A DNA stretch of 64,000 nt from Pseudomonadota bacterium (GTDB lineage Bacteria; Pseudomonadota; Gammaproteobacteria; Burkholderiales; Methylophilaceae). This document shows positions 9,540 through 19,674 of this stretch, in pieces. The notes under the pieces were generated by a model that ran no database searches, was not told the DNA's origin, and saw only the letters and a list, made by a program, of their open reading frames with translations. The number at the start of each line of letters is the position of its first letter. The stretch's first letter is position 1. The position numbers and the translations under genes were made by a program. Location: assembly GCA_029782295.1 (NCBI GenBank), contig JAKOVB010000168.1:1-64000 (forward strand), given 5' to 3'.

Positions 9540-10865
9540 TTGGCTAACGAAAATTCACTTTTTGGTGCCGTGGGCAAGATGGGTGAGCTGAAAAGCCGCC
9601 TTCTTTTCGTCCTGGGTGCGCTCGTGGTTTATCGTCTTGGAGCCCATATTCCGGTTCCTGGCATTGACCCCGATGCATTGGCCAAGTTGTTCGAATCCCA
9701 GGGTGGTGGAATTCTGGGAATGTTCAACATGTTTTCCGGTGGTGCGTTGTCACGTTTTACCGTGTTCGCACTCGGAATCATGCCGTACATTTCCGCTTCC
9801 ATCATCATGCAGTTGCTGACTGTTGTTTCTCCTCAGCTCGAACAACTGAAAAAAGAAGGTGAAAGCGGTCGTCGACAGATCACGAAATACACACGATACG
9901 GAACTGTTTTCCTCGCCCTCTTTCAGGGTTTGGGGATTTCGATTGCTCTTGAAGCGCAACCTGGGCTGGTGCTGGATCCCGGTCTGATGTTCCGTCTGAC
10001 GACAGTCGTCACTCTGGTAAGCGGGACAATGTTCCTGATGTGGCTTGGTGAGCAGATCACTGAGCGAGGCATAGGAAATGGTATCTCGATCATCATTTTC
10101 TCTGGGATCGTTGCTGGTTTACCGCGTGCAATTGGCGGAACGCTCGAGCTTGCTCGTACAGGGGCTTTCTCGATACCGCTAGTGTTTTTCCTGTTTGCCG
10201 CAGCAATTCTGGTGACCGCATTCGTTGTTTTTGTCGAGCGTGGTCAACGCAAGATTACAGTGAATTACGCCAAGCGTCAGGTTGGACGCAAGGTGTATGG
10301 TGGCCAGACGACACACTTGCCACTGAAGCTGAATATGGCGGGCGTCATTCCACCGATTTTTGCTTCTAGCATTATTCTGTTCCCGGCAACCATTGCTGGT
10401 TGGTTTGGTAGCAGCGAGCGTATGAGCTGGCTCAAGGATATCGGATCTACCCTTTCACCGGGTCAGCCGCTGTACGTGATGCTGTATGCCCTTGCAATCG
10501 TGTTTTTCTGCTTCTTCTATACGGCGCTAGTATTTAACCCGAAAGAAACGGCAGACAACCTGAAAAAGAGTGGTGCTTTTGTTCCTGGGATTCGTCCGGG
10601 TGAGCAGACAGCCAAGTACATTGACCGCATCATGGCTCGGTTGACGTTGGTAGGCGCGGCATACATTACATCCGTATGTTTGCTGCCAGAGTTTTTGATT
10701 GTGAAATTCAATGTGCCATTTTATTTCGGTGGTACGTCATTGCTGATTATTGTCGTGGTGACTATGGATTTCATGGCCCAAGTGCAGTCTTACCTGATGT
10801 CCCATCAGTATGAAAGTCTGCTGAAGAAGGCCAACTTCAAGGGAGGTGCGGTACTGCCGCGCTGA
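9540..10865 (+). CDS. secY: Protein translocase subunit SecY
   Basis: SecY is the channel of the Sec translocon in the inner membrane. The 441-residue protein has about ten membrane segments. Family signatures include [14 protein letters not shown] in the first segment, [20 protein letters not shown] and [20 protein letters not shown]. The start is a TTG at 9540 with no clear SD, so translation probably depends on ribosomes finishing rplO 5 bp upstream. Relatives also begin MAN, supporting this start. It works with SecDF/YajC encoded near 58-61 kb. Confidence 0.96.
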   Translation: MANENSLFGAVGKMGELKSRLLFVLGALVVYRLGAHIPVPGIDPDALAKLFESQGGGILGMFNMFSGGALSRFTVFALGIMPYISASIIMQLLTVVSPQLEQLKKEGESGRRQITKYTRYGTVFLALFQGLGISIALEAQPGLVLDPGLMFRLTTVVTLVSGTMFLMWLGEQITERGIGNGISIIIFSGIVAGLPRAIGGTLELARTGAFSIPLVFFLFAAAILVTAFVVFVERGQRKITVNYAKRQVGRKVYGGQTTHLPLKLNMAGVIPPIFASSIILFPATIAGWFGSSERMSWLKDIGSTLSPGQPLYVMLYALAIVFFCFFYTALVFNPKETADNLKKSGAFVPGIRPGEQTAKYIDRIMARLTLVGAAYITSVCLLPEFLIVKFNVPFYFGGTSLLIIVVVTMDFMAQVQSYLMSHQYESLLKKANFKGGAVLPR

Positions 10866-10875
10866 GTCGGAAAAG

Positions 10876-11094
10876 ATGGCGAAAGAAGATACGATCGAGA
10901 TGCAGGGTGAAGTGTTGGAGAATCTTCCCAACGCAACATTCCGCGTCAAGTTGGAAAACGGTCATGTTGTGCTGGGACATATCTCCGGCAAGATGCGCAA
11001 GCACTATATCCGCATACTGCCTGGTGACAAGGTCACGGTCGAATTGACCCCGTATGATTTAACGCGCGCGCGAATCACTTTCCGCGCTAAATAG
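10876..11094 (+). CDS. infA: Translation initiation factor IF-1
   Basis: IF-1 occupies the ribosomal A site during initiation. The start at 10876 ([13 protein letters not shown]) gives the usual 72 residues with a single S1/OB domain, including [20 protein letters not shown] and the end [11 protein letters not shown]. The region before it overlaps the end of secY. Its place between secY and rpmJ is typical of betaproteobacteria. Confidence 0.97.
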   Translation: MAKEDTIEMQGEVLENLPNATFRVKLENGHVVLGHISGKMRKHYIRILPGDKVTVELTPYDLTRARITFRAK

Positions 11095-11116
11095 TTACAG
11101 AAGCGAGAGGTATGAA

Positions 11117-11230
11117 ATGAGAGTTCGTGCATCGGTTAAGGCCTTGTGCCGTAATTGCAAGGTGATCCGTCGCCGTGGTGTGGTGCGTATCATCTGTACA
11201 GACCCGCGCCATAAACAGCGTCAGGGTTAA
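11117..11230 (+). CDS. rpmJ: 50S ribosomal protein L36 (zinc-binding form)
   Basis: This 37-codon gene encodes L36, one of the smallest ribosomal proteins. It reads [20 protein letters not shown] and then [17 protein letters not shown]. Cys11, Cys14, Cys27 and His32 form the zinc site, so this is the C+ form. GAGAGG lies about 8 nt before the ATG. It closes the spc cluster, with a promoter for rpsM immediately after its stop. Confidence 0.97.
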   Translation: MRVRASVKALCRNCKVIRRRGVVRIICTDPRHKQRQG

Positions 11231-11259
11231 TTGCATAGCTGGCACTTTGGTGTTAAAAT
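11231..11259 (+). promoter_or_regulatory. Predicted sigma70 promoter for the alpha cluster (rpsM onward)
   Basis: TTGCAT at 11231-11236 and TAAAAT at 11254-11259 have a 17-bp spacer and sit in the 68-bp gap between rpmJ and rpsM, giving a leader of about 30 nt. Position and spacing make it convincing, although transcription was not measured. Confidence 0.6.
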
Positions 11260-11298
11260 CGCCGGCTTTTTTGAATCTGCCATTATTGGAGTAAGTAC

Positions 11299-11661
11299 AT
11301 GGCTCGGATAGCAGGGGTTAATATCCCGAATCACAAGCATGCTGAAATCGCGTTGACCGCGATTTATGGCGTTGGTCGTAACACAGCGAAGCAGATTTGC
11401 GCGGCTGCGGGCGTCGAAGTGACGACCAAGGTCAAGGATCTGAATGATGCTGAAGTGGAAAAACTGCGTGACGAAGTCGCCAAGCTGAAGGTTGAAGGCG
11501 ATCTGCGTCGTGAAATCTCCATGAACATCAAGCGCTTGATGGATCTGGGGTGCTACCGTGGCGTTCGCCATCGTCGTGGCCTGCCGGTTCGTGGCCAGCG
11601 CACCAAAACAAATGCACGTACCCGTAAGGGTCCGGTCAAGCCGATCAAGGCATCCAAGTAA
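11299..11661 (+). CDS. rpsM: 30S ribosomal protein S13
   Basis: S13 sits at the top of the 30S head, contacting P-site tRNA and forming inter-subunit bridges. The 120-residue protein shows [20 protein letters not shown], the helix-two-turn-helix [18 protein letters not shown] and the C-terminal [20 protein letters not shown]. It is the first gene of the alpha cluster. Confidence 0.98.
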   Translation: MARIAGVNIPNHKHAEIALTAIYGVGRNTAKQICAAAGVEVTTKVKDLNDAEVEKLRDEVAKLKVEGDLRREISMNIKRLMDLGCYRGVRHRRGLPVRGQRTKTNARTRKGPVKPIKASK

Positions 11662-11674
11662 GGAATAATGCGAC

Positions 11675-12064
11675 ATGGCTAAAGCTAACGTACGCGTACG
11701 CAAGAAAGTTAAGAAGAACATTGCCGAGGGTATTGCCCACGTGCACGCTTCTTTCAATAACACCATCATCACCATCACGGATCGTCAGGGCAATGCGTTG
11801 TCCTGGGCAACATCCGGCGGTGCTGGCTTCAAGGGTTCCCGCAAGAGTACCCCGTTTGCTGCGCAGGTAGCAGCCGAAGCTGCTGGTAAGGCTGCGCAAG
11901 AGTGCGGCGTAAAGAACCTGGAAGTGCGCATTACTGGTCCTGGCCCTGGCCGTGAGTCCTCCGTGCGTGCACTCAATGCTGTTGGTTTCAAGATCACCAG
12001 CATTACCGACGTGACCCCGGTGCCGCATAACGGCTGCCGTCCGCCCAAAAAGCGTCGTATCTAA
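11675..12064 (+). CDS. rpsK: 30S ribosomal protein S11
   Basis: S11 is a platform protein near the mRNA exit. At 129 residues it has [40 protein letters not shown] and the C-terminal [18 protein letters not shown]. The Asn-Gly in that tail is the site that becomes isoaspartate in E. coli S11. Confidence 0.98.
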   Translation: MAKANVRVRKKVKKNIAEGIAHVHASFNNTIITITDRQGNALSWATSGGAGFKGSRKSTPFAAQVAAEAAGKAAQECGVKNLEVRITGPGPGRESSVRALNAVGFKITSITDVTPVPHNGCRPPKKRRI

Positions 12065-12092
12065 TTTTGGCGGAATAGAGAAGGAGAATATC

Positions 12093-12722
12093 TTGGCTAG
12101 AAATCTTGATCCCAAGTGCCGTCAGTGCCGTCGCGAAGGCGAAAAGCTGTTCCTGAAGGGTGAGAAGTGCTTTACTGACAAGTGCGCGATCGAAAAGCGT
12201 AACTTTGCTCCGGGCCAGCATGGCCAGAAGCGCGCCCAGCGTCTGTCCGATTATGGTGTTCAGCTGCGTGAAAAGCAGAAGGTCCGTCGTATCTACGGCA
12301 TTCTGGAAGGCCAGTTCCGTGGTTACTACGCTGAAGCTGATCGTAAGAAGGGCATTACCGGCGAGAATCTGCTGCAACTGCTGGAGTGCCGTCTGGACAA
12401 CGTGACCTATCGTATGGGTATCGGTGCTTCCCGTACCGAAGCACGTCAGATCGTTCGTCACAACAGCATTAAGGTCAACGGCCGCCGTGTGAATATTCCG
12501 TCATTCCAGGTTAAGCCGGGTGACGTGATTGAAGTGGCTGAGCGTTCCAGACAGCAGCTTCGCATCAAGGGTGCCATGGAAGCTGCTGAGCAGCGTGGTT
12601 TCCCGGAGTGGCTGGATGTCGACGTCAAGGCTTTCAAGGGTACCTTTAAGGCCCGTCCGCAGCGCGATGAATTGCCTGCCACGATCAATGAAAGCTTGGT
12701 CGTCGAGCTTTACTCCAAGTAA
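12093..12722 (+). CDS. rpsD: 30S ribosomal protein S4 (zinc-binding form)
   Basis: S4 nucleates 30S assembly and in E. coli represses the alpha operon. The 209-residue protein has an N-terminal cysteine cluster (Cys9, Cys12, Cys26, Cys31 in [15 protein letters not shown] and CFTDKC), as in Thermus S4, so it probably binds zinc. The S4 RNA-binding domain covers residues about 97-160 ([20 protein letters not shown]). The start is TTG at 12093 with a strong AAGGAG 6 nt upstream, which fits a rate-limited autoregulated start. Confidence 0.95.
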   Translation: MARNLDPKCRQCRREGEKLFLKGEKCFTDKCAIEKRNFAPGQHGQKRAQRLSDYGVQLREKQKVRRIYGILEGQFRGYYAEADRKKGITGENLLQLLECRLDNVTYRMGIGASRTEARQIVRHNSIKVNGRRVNIPSFQVKPGDVIEVAERSRQQLRIKGAMEAAEQRGFPEWLDVDVKAFKGTFKARPQRDELPATINESLVVELYSK

Positions 12723-12741
12723 TCCATAGGATACATAAGCT

Positions 12742-13728
12742 ATGCAAAGCAGTCCGACTGAATACCTGACGCCCCGTGTTGTCGACGTCGAGGTGATTTC
12801 CCCCGTGCGTGCACGGGTGACACTCGAGCCGATGGAGCGTGGCTTCGGCTATACGCTGGGTAACGCCCTGCGTCGCGTTCTACTTTCTTCCATTCCTGGC
12901 TATGCCGTGACTGAAGTGAAAATTGATGGCGTTGTCCATGAATATTCCACGATCGATGGCGTTCAGGAAGATGTCGTTGACATCCTGTTGAACCTCAAGG
13001 GTGTTGCGCTCAAGCTGCATGGCAAGACCGAGGCCGTTCTGGTTCTGAACAAGGCAGTCGAGGGCGTGGTCAAGGCCGGTGACTTTGAAGTTGGACATGA
13101 TGCTGAAATCGTGAATCCTGACCATGTGATTGCTCACCTGACCAAGGGCGGCAAGATCAATCTTGAAGTCAAGGTCGAGATGGGCCGTGGATATCAGCCG
13201 GTTCCGGCACGTCAAAAGAATGTGGACGAGGACCGCGTTCTCGGCTTCATTCAGGTGGATGCGCTGTTCAGCCCGATTACCAAGGTGAGCTATCAGGTCG
13301 AGAGTGCCCGCGTCGAGCAGCGTACAGATCTGGACAAGCTGATCATGGACGTGGAAACCAATGGCGTAATCGATCCTGAGCAAGCTATCCGTGACTCTGC
13401 GCGTATCCTGATGGGCCAGTTGTCCGTGTTTGCCGATCTGGAAGGTGCCCCGGCTGTGGTCGAGGTGAAGAATGCACCTCAGGTAGATCCGATCCTGCTG
13501 CGTCCGGTTGATGATCTGGAACTGACAGTTCGTTCCGCCAACTGCCTGAAGGCTGAGAATATTTTCTACATCGGTGATCTGATCCAGCGCACCGAGAACG
13601 AACTGTTGAAGGCACCTAATCTGGGCCGTAAGTCGCTGAACGAGATCAAGGATGTTCTGGCATCCAAGGGTCTGACGTTGGGCATGAAACTGGAAAACTG
13701 GCCGCCGGTTGGCCTGGAAAGAGTGTGA
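12742..13728 (+). CDS. rpoA: RNA polymerase alpha subunit
   Basis: Alpha dimerises to start RNA polymerase assembly and its C-terminal domain contacts UP elements and activators. The 328-residue protein has the N-terminal assembly domain ([39 protein letters not shown]), a linker near residue 235, and the C-terminal domain with [20 protein letters not shown] and [20 protein letters not shown]. It follows rpsD by 19 bp. Confidence 0.98.
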   Translation: MQSSPTEYLTPRVVDVEVISPVRARVTLEPMERGFGYTLGNALRRVLLSSIPGYAVTEVKIDGVVHEYSTIDGVQEDVVDILLNLKGVALKLHGKTEAVLVLNKAVEGVVKAGDFEVGHDAEIVNPDHVIAHLTKGGKINLEVKVEMGRGYQPVPARQKNVDEDRVLGFIQVDALFSPITKVSYQVESARVEQRTDLDKLIMDVETNGVIDPEQAIRDSARILMGQLSVFADLEGAPAVVEVKNAPQVDPILLRPVDDLELTVRSANCLKAENIFYIGDLIQRTENELLKAPNLGRKSLNEIKDVLASKGLTLGMKLENWPPVGLERV

Positions 13729-13738
13729 GGGTAATACC

Positions 13739-14128
13739 ATGCGTCATCGCGTAAGTAATCGTAAACTGAACCGTACCAGCAGCCATCGCAAGGCGATGCT
13801 GCAGAACATGACCAACTCCCTGCTGAAGCACGAGATCATCAAGACCACGCTGCCGAAGGCCAAGGAACTGCGCAAGGTTGCAGAACCGCTCATCACCCTG
13901 AGCAAAAAGGCAACCGTGGCAAACCGTCGTATCGCTTTCGACCGTTTGCGTGATCGCGACATCGTCGTCAAGCTGTTCGACGAGCTCGGCCCGCGCTACC
14001 AATCCCGTAACGGTGGTTACCTGCGCATCCTGAAGTGCGGTTTCCGTGATGGTGACAATGCACCGATGGCACTGGTTGAGTTGGTGGATCGTCCTGACAC
14101 CTCTGTCGAGGCCGTTGCTGCTGAGTAA
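13739..14128 (+). CDS. rplQ: 50S ribosomal protein L17
   Basis: L17 lies near the tunnel exit. The start at 13739 ([20 protein letters not shown]) gives 129 residues, with [20 protein letters not shown] and a C-terminal domain containing [20 protein letters not shown]. It begins 10 bp after rpoA and is followed by a strong terminator, closing the ribosomal cluster. Confidence 0.97.
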   Translation: MRHRVSNRKLNRTSSHRKAMLQNMTNSLLKHEIIKTTLPKAKELRKVAEPLITLSKKATVANRRIAFDRLRDRDIVVKLFDELGPRYQSRNGGYLRILKCGFRDGDNAPMALVELVDRPDTSVEAVAAE

Positions 14129-14147
14129 TCAGTGATGTAATAAGCAG

Positions 14148-14174
14148 AAAGCCAGTCCTACGACTGGCTTTTTT
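14148..14174 (+). terminator. Rho-independent terminator after rplQ
   Basis: AAAGCCAGTC (14148-14157) and GACTGGCTTT (14162-14171) form a perfect 10-bp stem with a 4-nt loop, followed by TTTG then TTTT. It ends the alpha cluster and may also serve the converging gene at 14207. Confidence 0.9.
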
Positions 14175-14206
14175 GTTTTCTGGCCTTGCCAGTGCTTAAG
14201 ATGCCA

Positions 14207-14434
14207 TTACGTTGGCCCTTTGTTCGTAATCAGCGCCTGAACATCGCTGATAGTGAATGGCCAGCCGATTTCTGTTTTATCGTGTTTCAGCACCGGGATT
14301 CTGATGCCGTAACGATCGATCAAGCCATCGTCATCAGATATGTCGATGGTTTGGAAGGGCAGGTGCAGTGCGTTCAGTATTGCCTCGGCGTCTTCGCATA
14401 GATGGCAGTGTCTGGTGCCGTAGAGGATCAGCAT
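14207..14434 (-). CDS. Glutaredoxin-like family protein (DUF836 type)
   Basis: A 75-residue protein with a thioredoxin-fold start (LILYGTRHCHLCEDAEAIL) and a CHLC redox motif at residues 10-13. A cis-proline is in RIPVLKHD (IPV). These features fit the small glutaredoxin-like DUF836 family, which is presumed to act in cytoplasmic thiol redox chemistry; its substrate is unknown. It converges on rplQ and is divergent from mgtE. Confidence 0.8.
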   Translation of the reverse strand: MLILYGTRHCHLCEDAEAILNALHLPFQTIDISDDDGLIDRYGIRIPVLKHDKTEIGWPFTISDVQALITNKGPT

Positions 14435-14566
14435 CTTGGTTTCTTTATAGTCCCGAGTGGAAAATTTTATCCCGAATCTCCGCGCCCGGTGGTATTTTCC
14501 CTAAAATGGTAGGCTAGTCCCATGGGCATGTGTATTCCACTTCAACCGGGTTGTTTTCGATAACGA

Positions 14567-16003
14567 ATGGCTGAACACGATCAAAGCAAGGAAAGCTTGC
14601 AGGAGAGCCTGCAACAGGTCATCCACCTGCTGAGTAAGCATCGGTTGGTGGAAAGTCTTGTGCATAAGCAGGACATGCCGAGGCACGATCTGGTTGAAAC
14701 CCTCGTACACAAGCAGAATCTGACAGAGTTGCAGAAGAAGCTGGACGAACTGCATCCGGCTGACGTGGCCTATATTCTCGAAGCGTTGCCGATCGAGCAG
14801 CGTTTGCTGGTGTGGGATCTGGTCAAGGCGGAGCGCGACGGCGAAATCCTGCTGGAAGTCTCTGATGCCGTGCGGCAGACCCTCATTGCACGGATGGACA
14901 GCGAGGAGTTGCTGGCAGCAGCAGAGCAACTCGATACCGATGAAATTGCCGACCTGGCGCCGGACCTGCCACAAGACGTTTTCCAGGAGTTGCTGGTCAC
15001 TCTGGATAGCCAGAACCGGGAGCGGCTGACATCGGCCATGTCCTATCCGGACGATACGGTCGGGGCATTGATGGATTTCGATATCGTGACCATACGTGAC
15101 GATATCAGTCTGGAAGTTGCACTGCGCTACTTGCGGCGGCTTGGAAAACTTCCAGACCATTCCGACAAACTGTTCGTTGTTGATCGGCGTGACCGTTTGC
15201 TCGGTGTTTTGCCATTGAAGCGTCTGGTCGTCAATGATCCGGAATTGAGCGTGGCTGCGGTGATGGCCGATGATCCGGTGATCTTCCATCCGGAAGAGGA
15301 CGCCAGCGAAGCTGCCCAGGCTTTCGCACGTTACGATCTGGTGACTGCGCCGGTAGTCGATGCTGACAACAAGCTGGTCGGCCGATTGACTGTGGATGCG
15401 GTGATGGACTTCATCCGCGAGGAATCAGAGAGCGAAGTGCTGTCACTAGCCGGTTTGCGCGAAGAAGAGGATATCTTCTCCTCCGTCTGGAAATCCATGC
15501 AGAACCGCTGGACCTGGCTGGCGATCAATCTGGTGACGGCTTTCATCGCATCGCGCGTGATCGGTCTTTTCGAAGGTTCGATCGAACGCATCGTGGCGTT
15601 GGCGGCATTAATGCCCATCGTGGCCGGGATTGGCGGAAATTCCGGTAACCAGACCATTACCATGATCGTCCGTGGCTTGGCGCTCGGGCAGATCAATATG
15701 CACAACATGAAAACGCTGTTCATGAAAGAAATCGGGGTCAGCCTGCTCAACGGTCTTATTTGGGGTGGTGTGCTCGGGGTCGCGGCTTATTTCCTCTATC
15801 ACAACGTGGCGCTGGGTCTGGTGATGACTGGGGCCATGACCTTGAATCTTCTGCTCGCGGCCATCATGGGGGTCGGCATTCCCTTGCTCATGACCAAGCT
15901 GGGCCGTGATCCGGCAGTCGGCTCCAGTGTCATGATCACGGCCGTGACTGATAGTGGCGGTTTCTTTATTTTTCTAGGGCTGGCGACAGTTTTCTTGATG
16001 TGA
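14567..16003 (+). CDS. mgtE: Magnesium transporter MgtE
   Basis: MgtE is a Mg2+-gated Mg2+ channel of the inner membrane. The 478-residue protein has the cytosolic N domain (about 1-170, with HPADVAYILEALPIEQRL), two CBS domains (about 170-300, with VVDRRDRLLGVLPLKRLVV) and five membrane segments. The pore signature is PIVAGIGGNSGNQTITMIVR. The ATG has only a weak SD. No magnesium riboswitch was recognisable in the 132-bp upstream gap. It overlaps the following channel gene by 1 bp. Confidence 0.93.
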   Translation: MAEHDQSKESLQESLQQVIHLLSKHRLVESLVHKQDMPRHDLVETLVHKQNLTELQKKLDELHPADVAYILEALPIEQRLLVWDLVKAERDGEILLEVSDAVRQTLIARMDSEELLAAAEQLDTDEIADLAPDLPQDVFQELLVTLDSQNRERLTSAMSYPDDTVGALMDFDIVTIRDDISLEVALRYLRRLGKLPDHSDKLFVVDRRDRLLGVLPLKRLVVNDPELSVAAVMADDPVIFHPEEDASEAAQAFARYDLVTAPVVDADNKLVGRLTVDAVMDFIREESESEVLSLAGLREEEDIFSSVWKSMQNRWTWLAINLVTAFIASRVIGLFEGSIERIVALAALMPIVAGIGGNSGNQTITMIVRGLALGQINMHNMKTLFMKEIGVSLLNGLIWGGVLGVAAYFLYHNVALGLVMTGAMTLNLLLAAIMGVGIPLLMTKLGRDPAVGSSVMITAVTDSGGFFIFLGLATVFLM

Positions 16004-17274
16004 TGGGACACGATATCCGTAACCTGTGGGCCGAATTGGCCGGGGATCTGACGACCCCTGTGATCTACTGGCAACTGGCGGCGCTTGCGGTCTGCCTGCT
16101 GGCGGCATGGCTGTTGAACCGGCTGATCCATCGCCATGCCAACCTGATTGCACCGGAGAGTTGGAAGGTGGGTATCGGGGGGCTGAAGCGCGTCCTGTTT
16201 CCGCTCTCGACCCTGCTGTTTCTGGAACTGTCCCGCCTGATCCTGCCGCACTGGGGGCAACACACCAGTTTGCTGACGCTGGCCTCCAGTTTGCTGGTGG
16301 CGATGGCGGTCGTCCGGCTGGCGGTCTATGCGTTGCGTTACATCTTCGCGCCCAGCGAATGGCTGCGCACCATGGAGAATGCCATCGTCAGCGTGGTGTG
16401 GGTGTTGGTCGCGATGCATCTGGCGGGTTTCCTGCCGGAGGTCGTCAAGGCGCTGGAAGAGGTCAGTTTCCATATTGGAAAGAAAGAAATTACGCTGTTG
16501 TTGATCCTGCAGGCGATCGTGGTGGTCGTGGTGACCATCATCGCATCACTATGGGTGAGCCGCTTTATTGAAAACCGCCTGATGCAGGCTGAGCAGATCG
16601 ACATGAACCTGCGGGTGGTGATGACCAAGCTGGTGCGCATCATGCTGACGCTGGTCGGCGTGCTGGTGGCGCTGTCGGCAGTCGGATTCGATATCACATT
16701 GCTGTCGGTCTTCGGCGGTGCGCTGGGTGTGGGCCTCGGCTTCGGGCTGCAGAAAATCGCGAGCAATTACGTCAGCGGATTTATCATCCTGCTGGATCAG
16801 TCCATTCACCTCGAGGATGTCGTGACGGTGGACGGTCACTATGGTGTCGTGAAGCAGATCCGTTCTCGCTATCTGGTGCTGCGCAAGCTGGATGGCACCG
16901 AGGTGGTGATTCCTAACGAAACCCTGATCAGTACTGCCGTGATCAACCATTCCCTTTCGGATCGCAGGGCTCGGGTGCTGATGCCGATCCAGGTGAGTTA
17001 TGAAGGCAACCTGGAAGCGGCCATGGATATCATGCTCAAGGCCGCACAGCACCATCCCCGGGTGCTGAAGGATCCCGCACCGGAGGTTCAGGTGAAGGGC
17101 TTTGGCGAAAGCGGGATCGACTTGCAGTTATCTCTGTGGATTTCAGACCCGGAAGAAGGCTCGGCTGGGCTGCAGTCTGTGCTGTATCTCGAAATCTGGC
17201 GTGCGTTCCAGTCGCAGGGCGTGACCGTGCCGTATCCGCAGCGCGAAATCCGCATTCTCGGCACGCAACCCTAG
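16003..17274 (+). CDS. MscS-family mechanosensitive channel
   Basis: A 423-residue inner-membrane protein with five or six hydrophobic segments in the first 250 residues. The pore helix and MscS core follow: GGALGVGLGFGLQKIASNYV then SGFIILLDQSIHLEDVVTVD, and a beta domain with RSRYLVLRKLDGTEVVIPNE. Such channels release solutes on hypo-osmotic shock. ATG 16003 overlaps the mgtE stop (TGATG); a GTG at 16000 is an alternative. The gene is probably cotranscribed with mgtE. Confidence 0.9.
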   Translation: MGHDIRNLWAELAGDLTTPVIYWQLAALAVCLLAAWLLNRLIHRHANLIAPESWKVGIGGLKRVLFPLSTLLFLELSRLILPHWGQHTSLLTLASSLLVAMAVVRLAVYALRYIFAPSEWLRTMENAIVSVVWVLVAMHLAGFLPEVVKALEEVSFHIGKKEITLLLILQAIVVVVVTIIASLWVSRFIENRLMQAEQIDMNLRVVMTKLVRIMLTLVGVLVALSAVGFDITLLSVFGGALGVGLGFGLQKIASNYVSGFIILLDQSIHLEDVVTVDGHYGVVKQIRSRYLVLRKLDGTEVVIPNETLISTAVINHSLSDRRARVLMPIQVSYEGNLEAAMDIMLKAAQHHPRVLKDPAPEVQVKGFGESGIDLQLSLWISDPEEGSAGLQSVLYLEIWRAFQSQGVTVPYPQREIRILGTQP

Positions 17275-17283
17275 TTCACCCCG

Positions 17284-19233
17284 TTGGCCAATCTTACCCA
17301 CATTTTCGGTGCCGAAGGGGCGCTGGCCGGGACCATCCCCGGCTACCGCATGCGTTTGCAGCAGGTGGAGATGGCAGAGGCGATCCAGAAGGCCATCCAG
17401 GATCACAGCGTGCTGGTGGCTGAAGCCGGGACCGGCACCGGAAAAACCTTTGCCTATCTGGTTCCCGCCCTCCTTTCCGGTGGCAAGGTGATCATTTCTA
17501 CCGGAACCAAGACCTTGCAGGATCAGCTCTTCAACCGGGACCTGCCTTCCGTGCGTGATGCGCTGATGGTGCCGGTCACCGTGGCCATGCTCAAGGGGCG
17601 CGCCAATTACGTCTGCCATTTTCACCTCGACCGTGCAGCCAAGGAAGGTCGTTTCATCAACCGGGAAGATGCCGGTTATGTCCATTTGATCCGTGCCTTT
17701 GCAGAAAACAGTGCGACCGGGGACAAAAGCGAACTTCCGGAAGTGCCTGAAAATGCGACGATCTGGCCTCTCGTGACCTCCACACGCGACAACTGCATCG
17801 GCCAGGAGTGTGCCCACTACAAGGAATGTTTCGTCATGGAAGCGCGCAAGCGGGCGCTGGCGGCGGATGTGGTGGTGGTCAATCATCACCTGTTCTTCGC
17901 GGACGTGATGTTGCGTGATGAAGGCGTGTCCGAGCTGTTGCCTTCGGCCAATACGGTCATTTTCGACGAAGCGCACCAGTTGCCTGAAACCGCAGGTCTC
18001 TTTTTCGGCGAGGATGTCTCGACCAGCCAGATCATGGACCTGTCGCGCGATGCGCATGCCGAATACCTCACCAACGCCAAGGATTGCATTTTGTTGCCGG
18101 AGGCGACGGCTGCGCTGGATAAGGCGACGCGTGACTTCAGGCTGGTTTTTGGCCTGGACGGGGCTCGCATGCCGGTACAGAAAGCGCTGGAGCGACATAA
18201 TTTCAACGAGGCGTTCGCCACCATGCTGGGCAAGCTGGGCGATCTGGCCAGCGTGCTGGAGACCCAGGCTGAGCGCGACCCAGCGTTGGAGAATTGCTGG
18301 CAACGTGCGCTGGCGTTGGTGGCGCAGCTCAAGAGCTGGCAGGCCGGCGCCAATGACAATCTGGTGCGCTGGGTCGAGGTGTTTTCACAGTCCGTGCAAC
18401 TGCATGCCACGCCTTTGTCGATAGCAGACGTTTTCAGCAAACAGATGGAAGGGCATCCGCGTGCCTGGATCTTCACTTCGGCGACCCTGGCTGTCAAAAA
18501 CGACTTCGGTCATTATCTGGGCCAGATGGGCTTGCCCGGCGCCGTGACCGCACGCTGGGACAGCCCGTTTAACTATCCCGAACAATCCATTCTTTATGTG
18601 CCGCAGGGGATGCCTGCGCCGAATACGCCTGGATACAACGCTGCGGTTGCTGCCGTGGCATTGCCCGCGCTCAAGGCCAGCCGCGGGCGCGCCTTTGTCC
18701 TGTGCACCAGTCTCCGTGCCATGCGCGATATCCATACGCTGCTCAAGGATGCCTTTGAACGCGAAGGCCTGGATTATCCGCTGCTGATGCAAGGCGACAG
18801 CTCGCGCACGGAATTGCTGGACCGTTTCCGGCGTTTGGGCAACGCCGTGCTGGTCGGCTCGCAAAGTTTTTGGGAGGGTGTGGATGTGCGCGGCGAAGCC
18901 CTGTCGCTGGTCATTATCGACAAGCTGCCGTTCGCCCCGCCGGATGACCCTGTACTCGCCGCGCGCATCGACAAGATGAACACCGAGGGCAGGAATGCCT
19001 TCATGGAATACCAGCTACCGTATTCGGTGATCACCCTGAAGCAGGGGGCGGGACGCTTGATCCGCGATGAGACGGATCGTGGAGTGCTGATGATCTGCGA
19101 TCCTCGGATTGTGGAGAAGCATTATGGGCGGCGCATCTGGCAGAGTTTGCCGCCGATGAAGCGCACACGCGAGGCTTCGGACGTGGAAACGTTCTTTGCG
19201 GTTGGGCGATTGGGGCCGATGGATGGGGAATGA
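17284..19233 (+). CDS. yoaA: ATP-dependent DNA helicase, YoaA/DinG family
   Basis: An XPD-like superfamily 2 helicase of 649 residues. Walker A is VAEAGTGTGKTFAYLVPALL and the DEAH box is VIFDEAHQLPE. The iron-sulfur cysteines lie between them: one in YVCHFHL and three in NCIGQECAHYKECF. Motif VI is ITLKQGAGRLIRDETDRGVL. The E. coli homologue YoaA works with the polymerase chi subunit in replication repair. The start is a TTG at 17284 without a clear SD, so the exact N-terminus is uncertain. Confidence 0.92.
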   Translation: MANLTHIFGAEGALAGTIPGYRMRLQQVEMAEAIQKAIQDHSVLVAEAGTGTGKTFAYLVPALLSGGKVIISTGTKTLQDQLFNRDLPSVRDALMVPVTVAMLKGRANYVCHFHLDRAAKEGRFINREDAGYVHLIRAFAENSATGDKSELPEVPENATIWPLVTSTRDNCIGQECAHYKECFVMEARKRALAADVVVVNHHLFFADVMLRDEGVSELLPSANTVIFDEAHQLPETAGLFFGEDVSTSQIMDLSRDAHAEYLTNAKDCILLPEATAALDKATRDFRLVFGLDGARMPVQKALERHNFNEAFATMLGKLGDLASVLETQAERDPALENCWQRALALVAQLKSWQAGANDNLVRWVEVFSQSVQLHATPLSIADVFSKQMEGHPRAWIFTSATLAVKNDFGHYLGQMGLPGAVTARWDSPFNYPEQSILYVPQGMPAPNTPGYNAAVAAVALPALKASRGRAFVLCTSLRAMRDIHTLLKDAFEREGLDYPLLMQGDSSRTELLDRFRRLGNAVLVGSQSFWEGVDVRGEALSLVIIDKLPFAPPDDPVLAARIDKMNTEGRNAFMEYQLPYSVITLKQGAGRLIRDETDRGVLMICDPRIVEKHYGRRIWQSLPPMKRTREASDVETFFAVGRLGPMDGE

Positions 19234-19237
19234 GCCA

Positions 19238-19636
19238 ATGCTGGACATCCCGGATAGCGAAATCGAATGGACGGCCGTCCGTGCCCAAGGCGCTGGCGGG
19301 CAGAATGTCAACAAGGTGTCCTCCGCGGTGCATTTGCGCTTCGATGTCCGGGCATCGTCTTTGCCTGAGGCGGTGAAGGCGCGGTTACTGGCGTTGCGCG
19401 ATCATCGCATGACGGCCGAGGGCATCGTGATCATCAAGGCGCAGCGTTATCGCAGTCTGGAGTTGAACCGGCAGGATGCGATCGCGCGGTTGCATGCGCT
19501 GGTGAATGGCGTGGCGCGGCCGCCGGTGGTGCGCCGGGCGACGCGGCCAACGCTCGGGTCGCAGAAGCGGCGGCTGGAGGGGAAGTCGCAACGGGGTCAG
19601 GTGAAGGCGTTGCGGGGTAAGGTCACCGAATCCTAG
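19238..19636 (+). CDS. arfB: Alternative ribosome-rescue factor ArfB (peptidyl-tRNA hydrolase)
   Basis: ArfB (YaeJ) hydrolyses peptidyl-tRNA on ribosomes stalled at mRNA ends. The 132-residue product has the release-factor GGQ motif in VRAQGAGGQNVNKVSSAVHL and the basic C-terminal tail (KRRLEGKSQRGQVKALRGKV) that inserts into the empty mRNA channel. I chose ATG 19238 (MLDIPDSEIEW), by analogy to E. coli, over an in-frame ATG at 19223 that overlaps the helicase gene. Confidence 0.93.
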   Translation: MLDIPDSEIEWTAVRAQGAGGQNVNKVSSAVHLRFDVRASSLPEAVKARLLALRDHRMTAEGIVIIKAQRYRSLELNRQDAIARLHALVNGVARPPVVRRATRPTLGSQKRRLEGKSQRGQVKALRGKVTES

Positions 19637-19674
19637 ACGGGCGGTTTGCTGACCTGTGGCAAAATAGCATCCTC

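Noticed and set aside
14435-14566. Magnesium riboswitch before mgtE
   Set aside because: The 132-bp gap is short and shows no recognisable M-box core or terminator hairpin.
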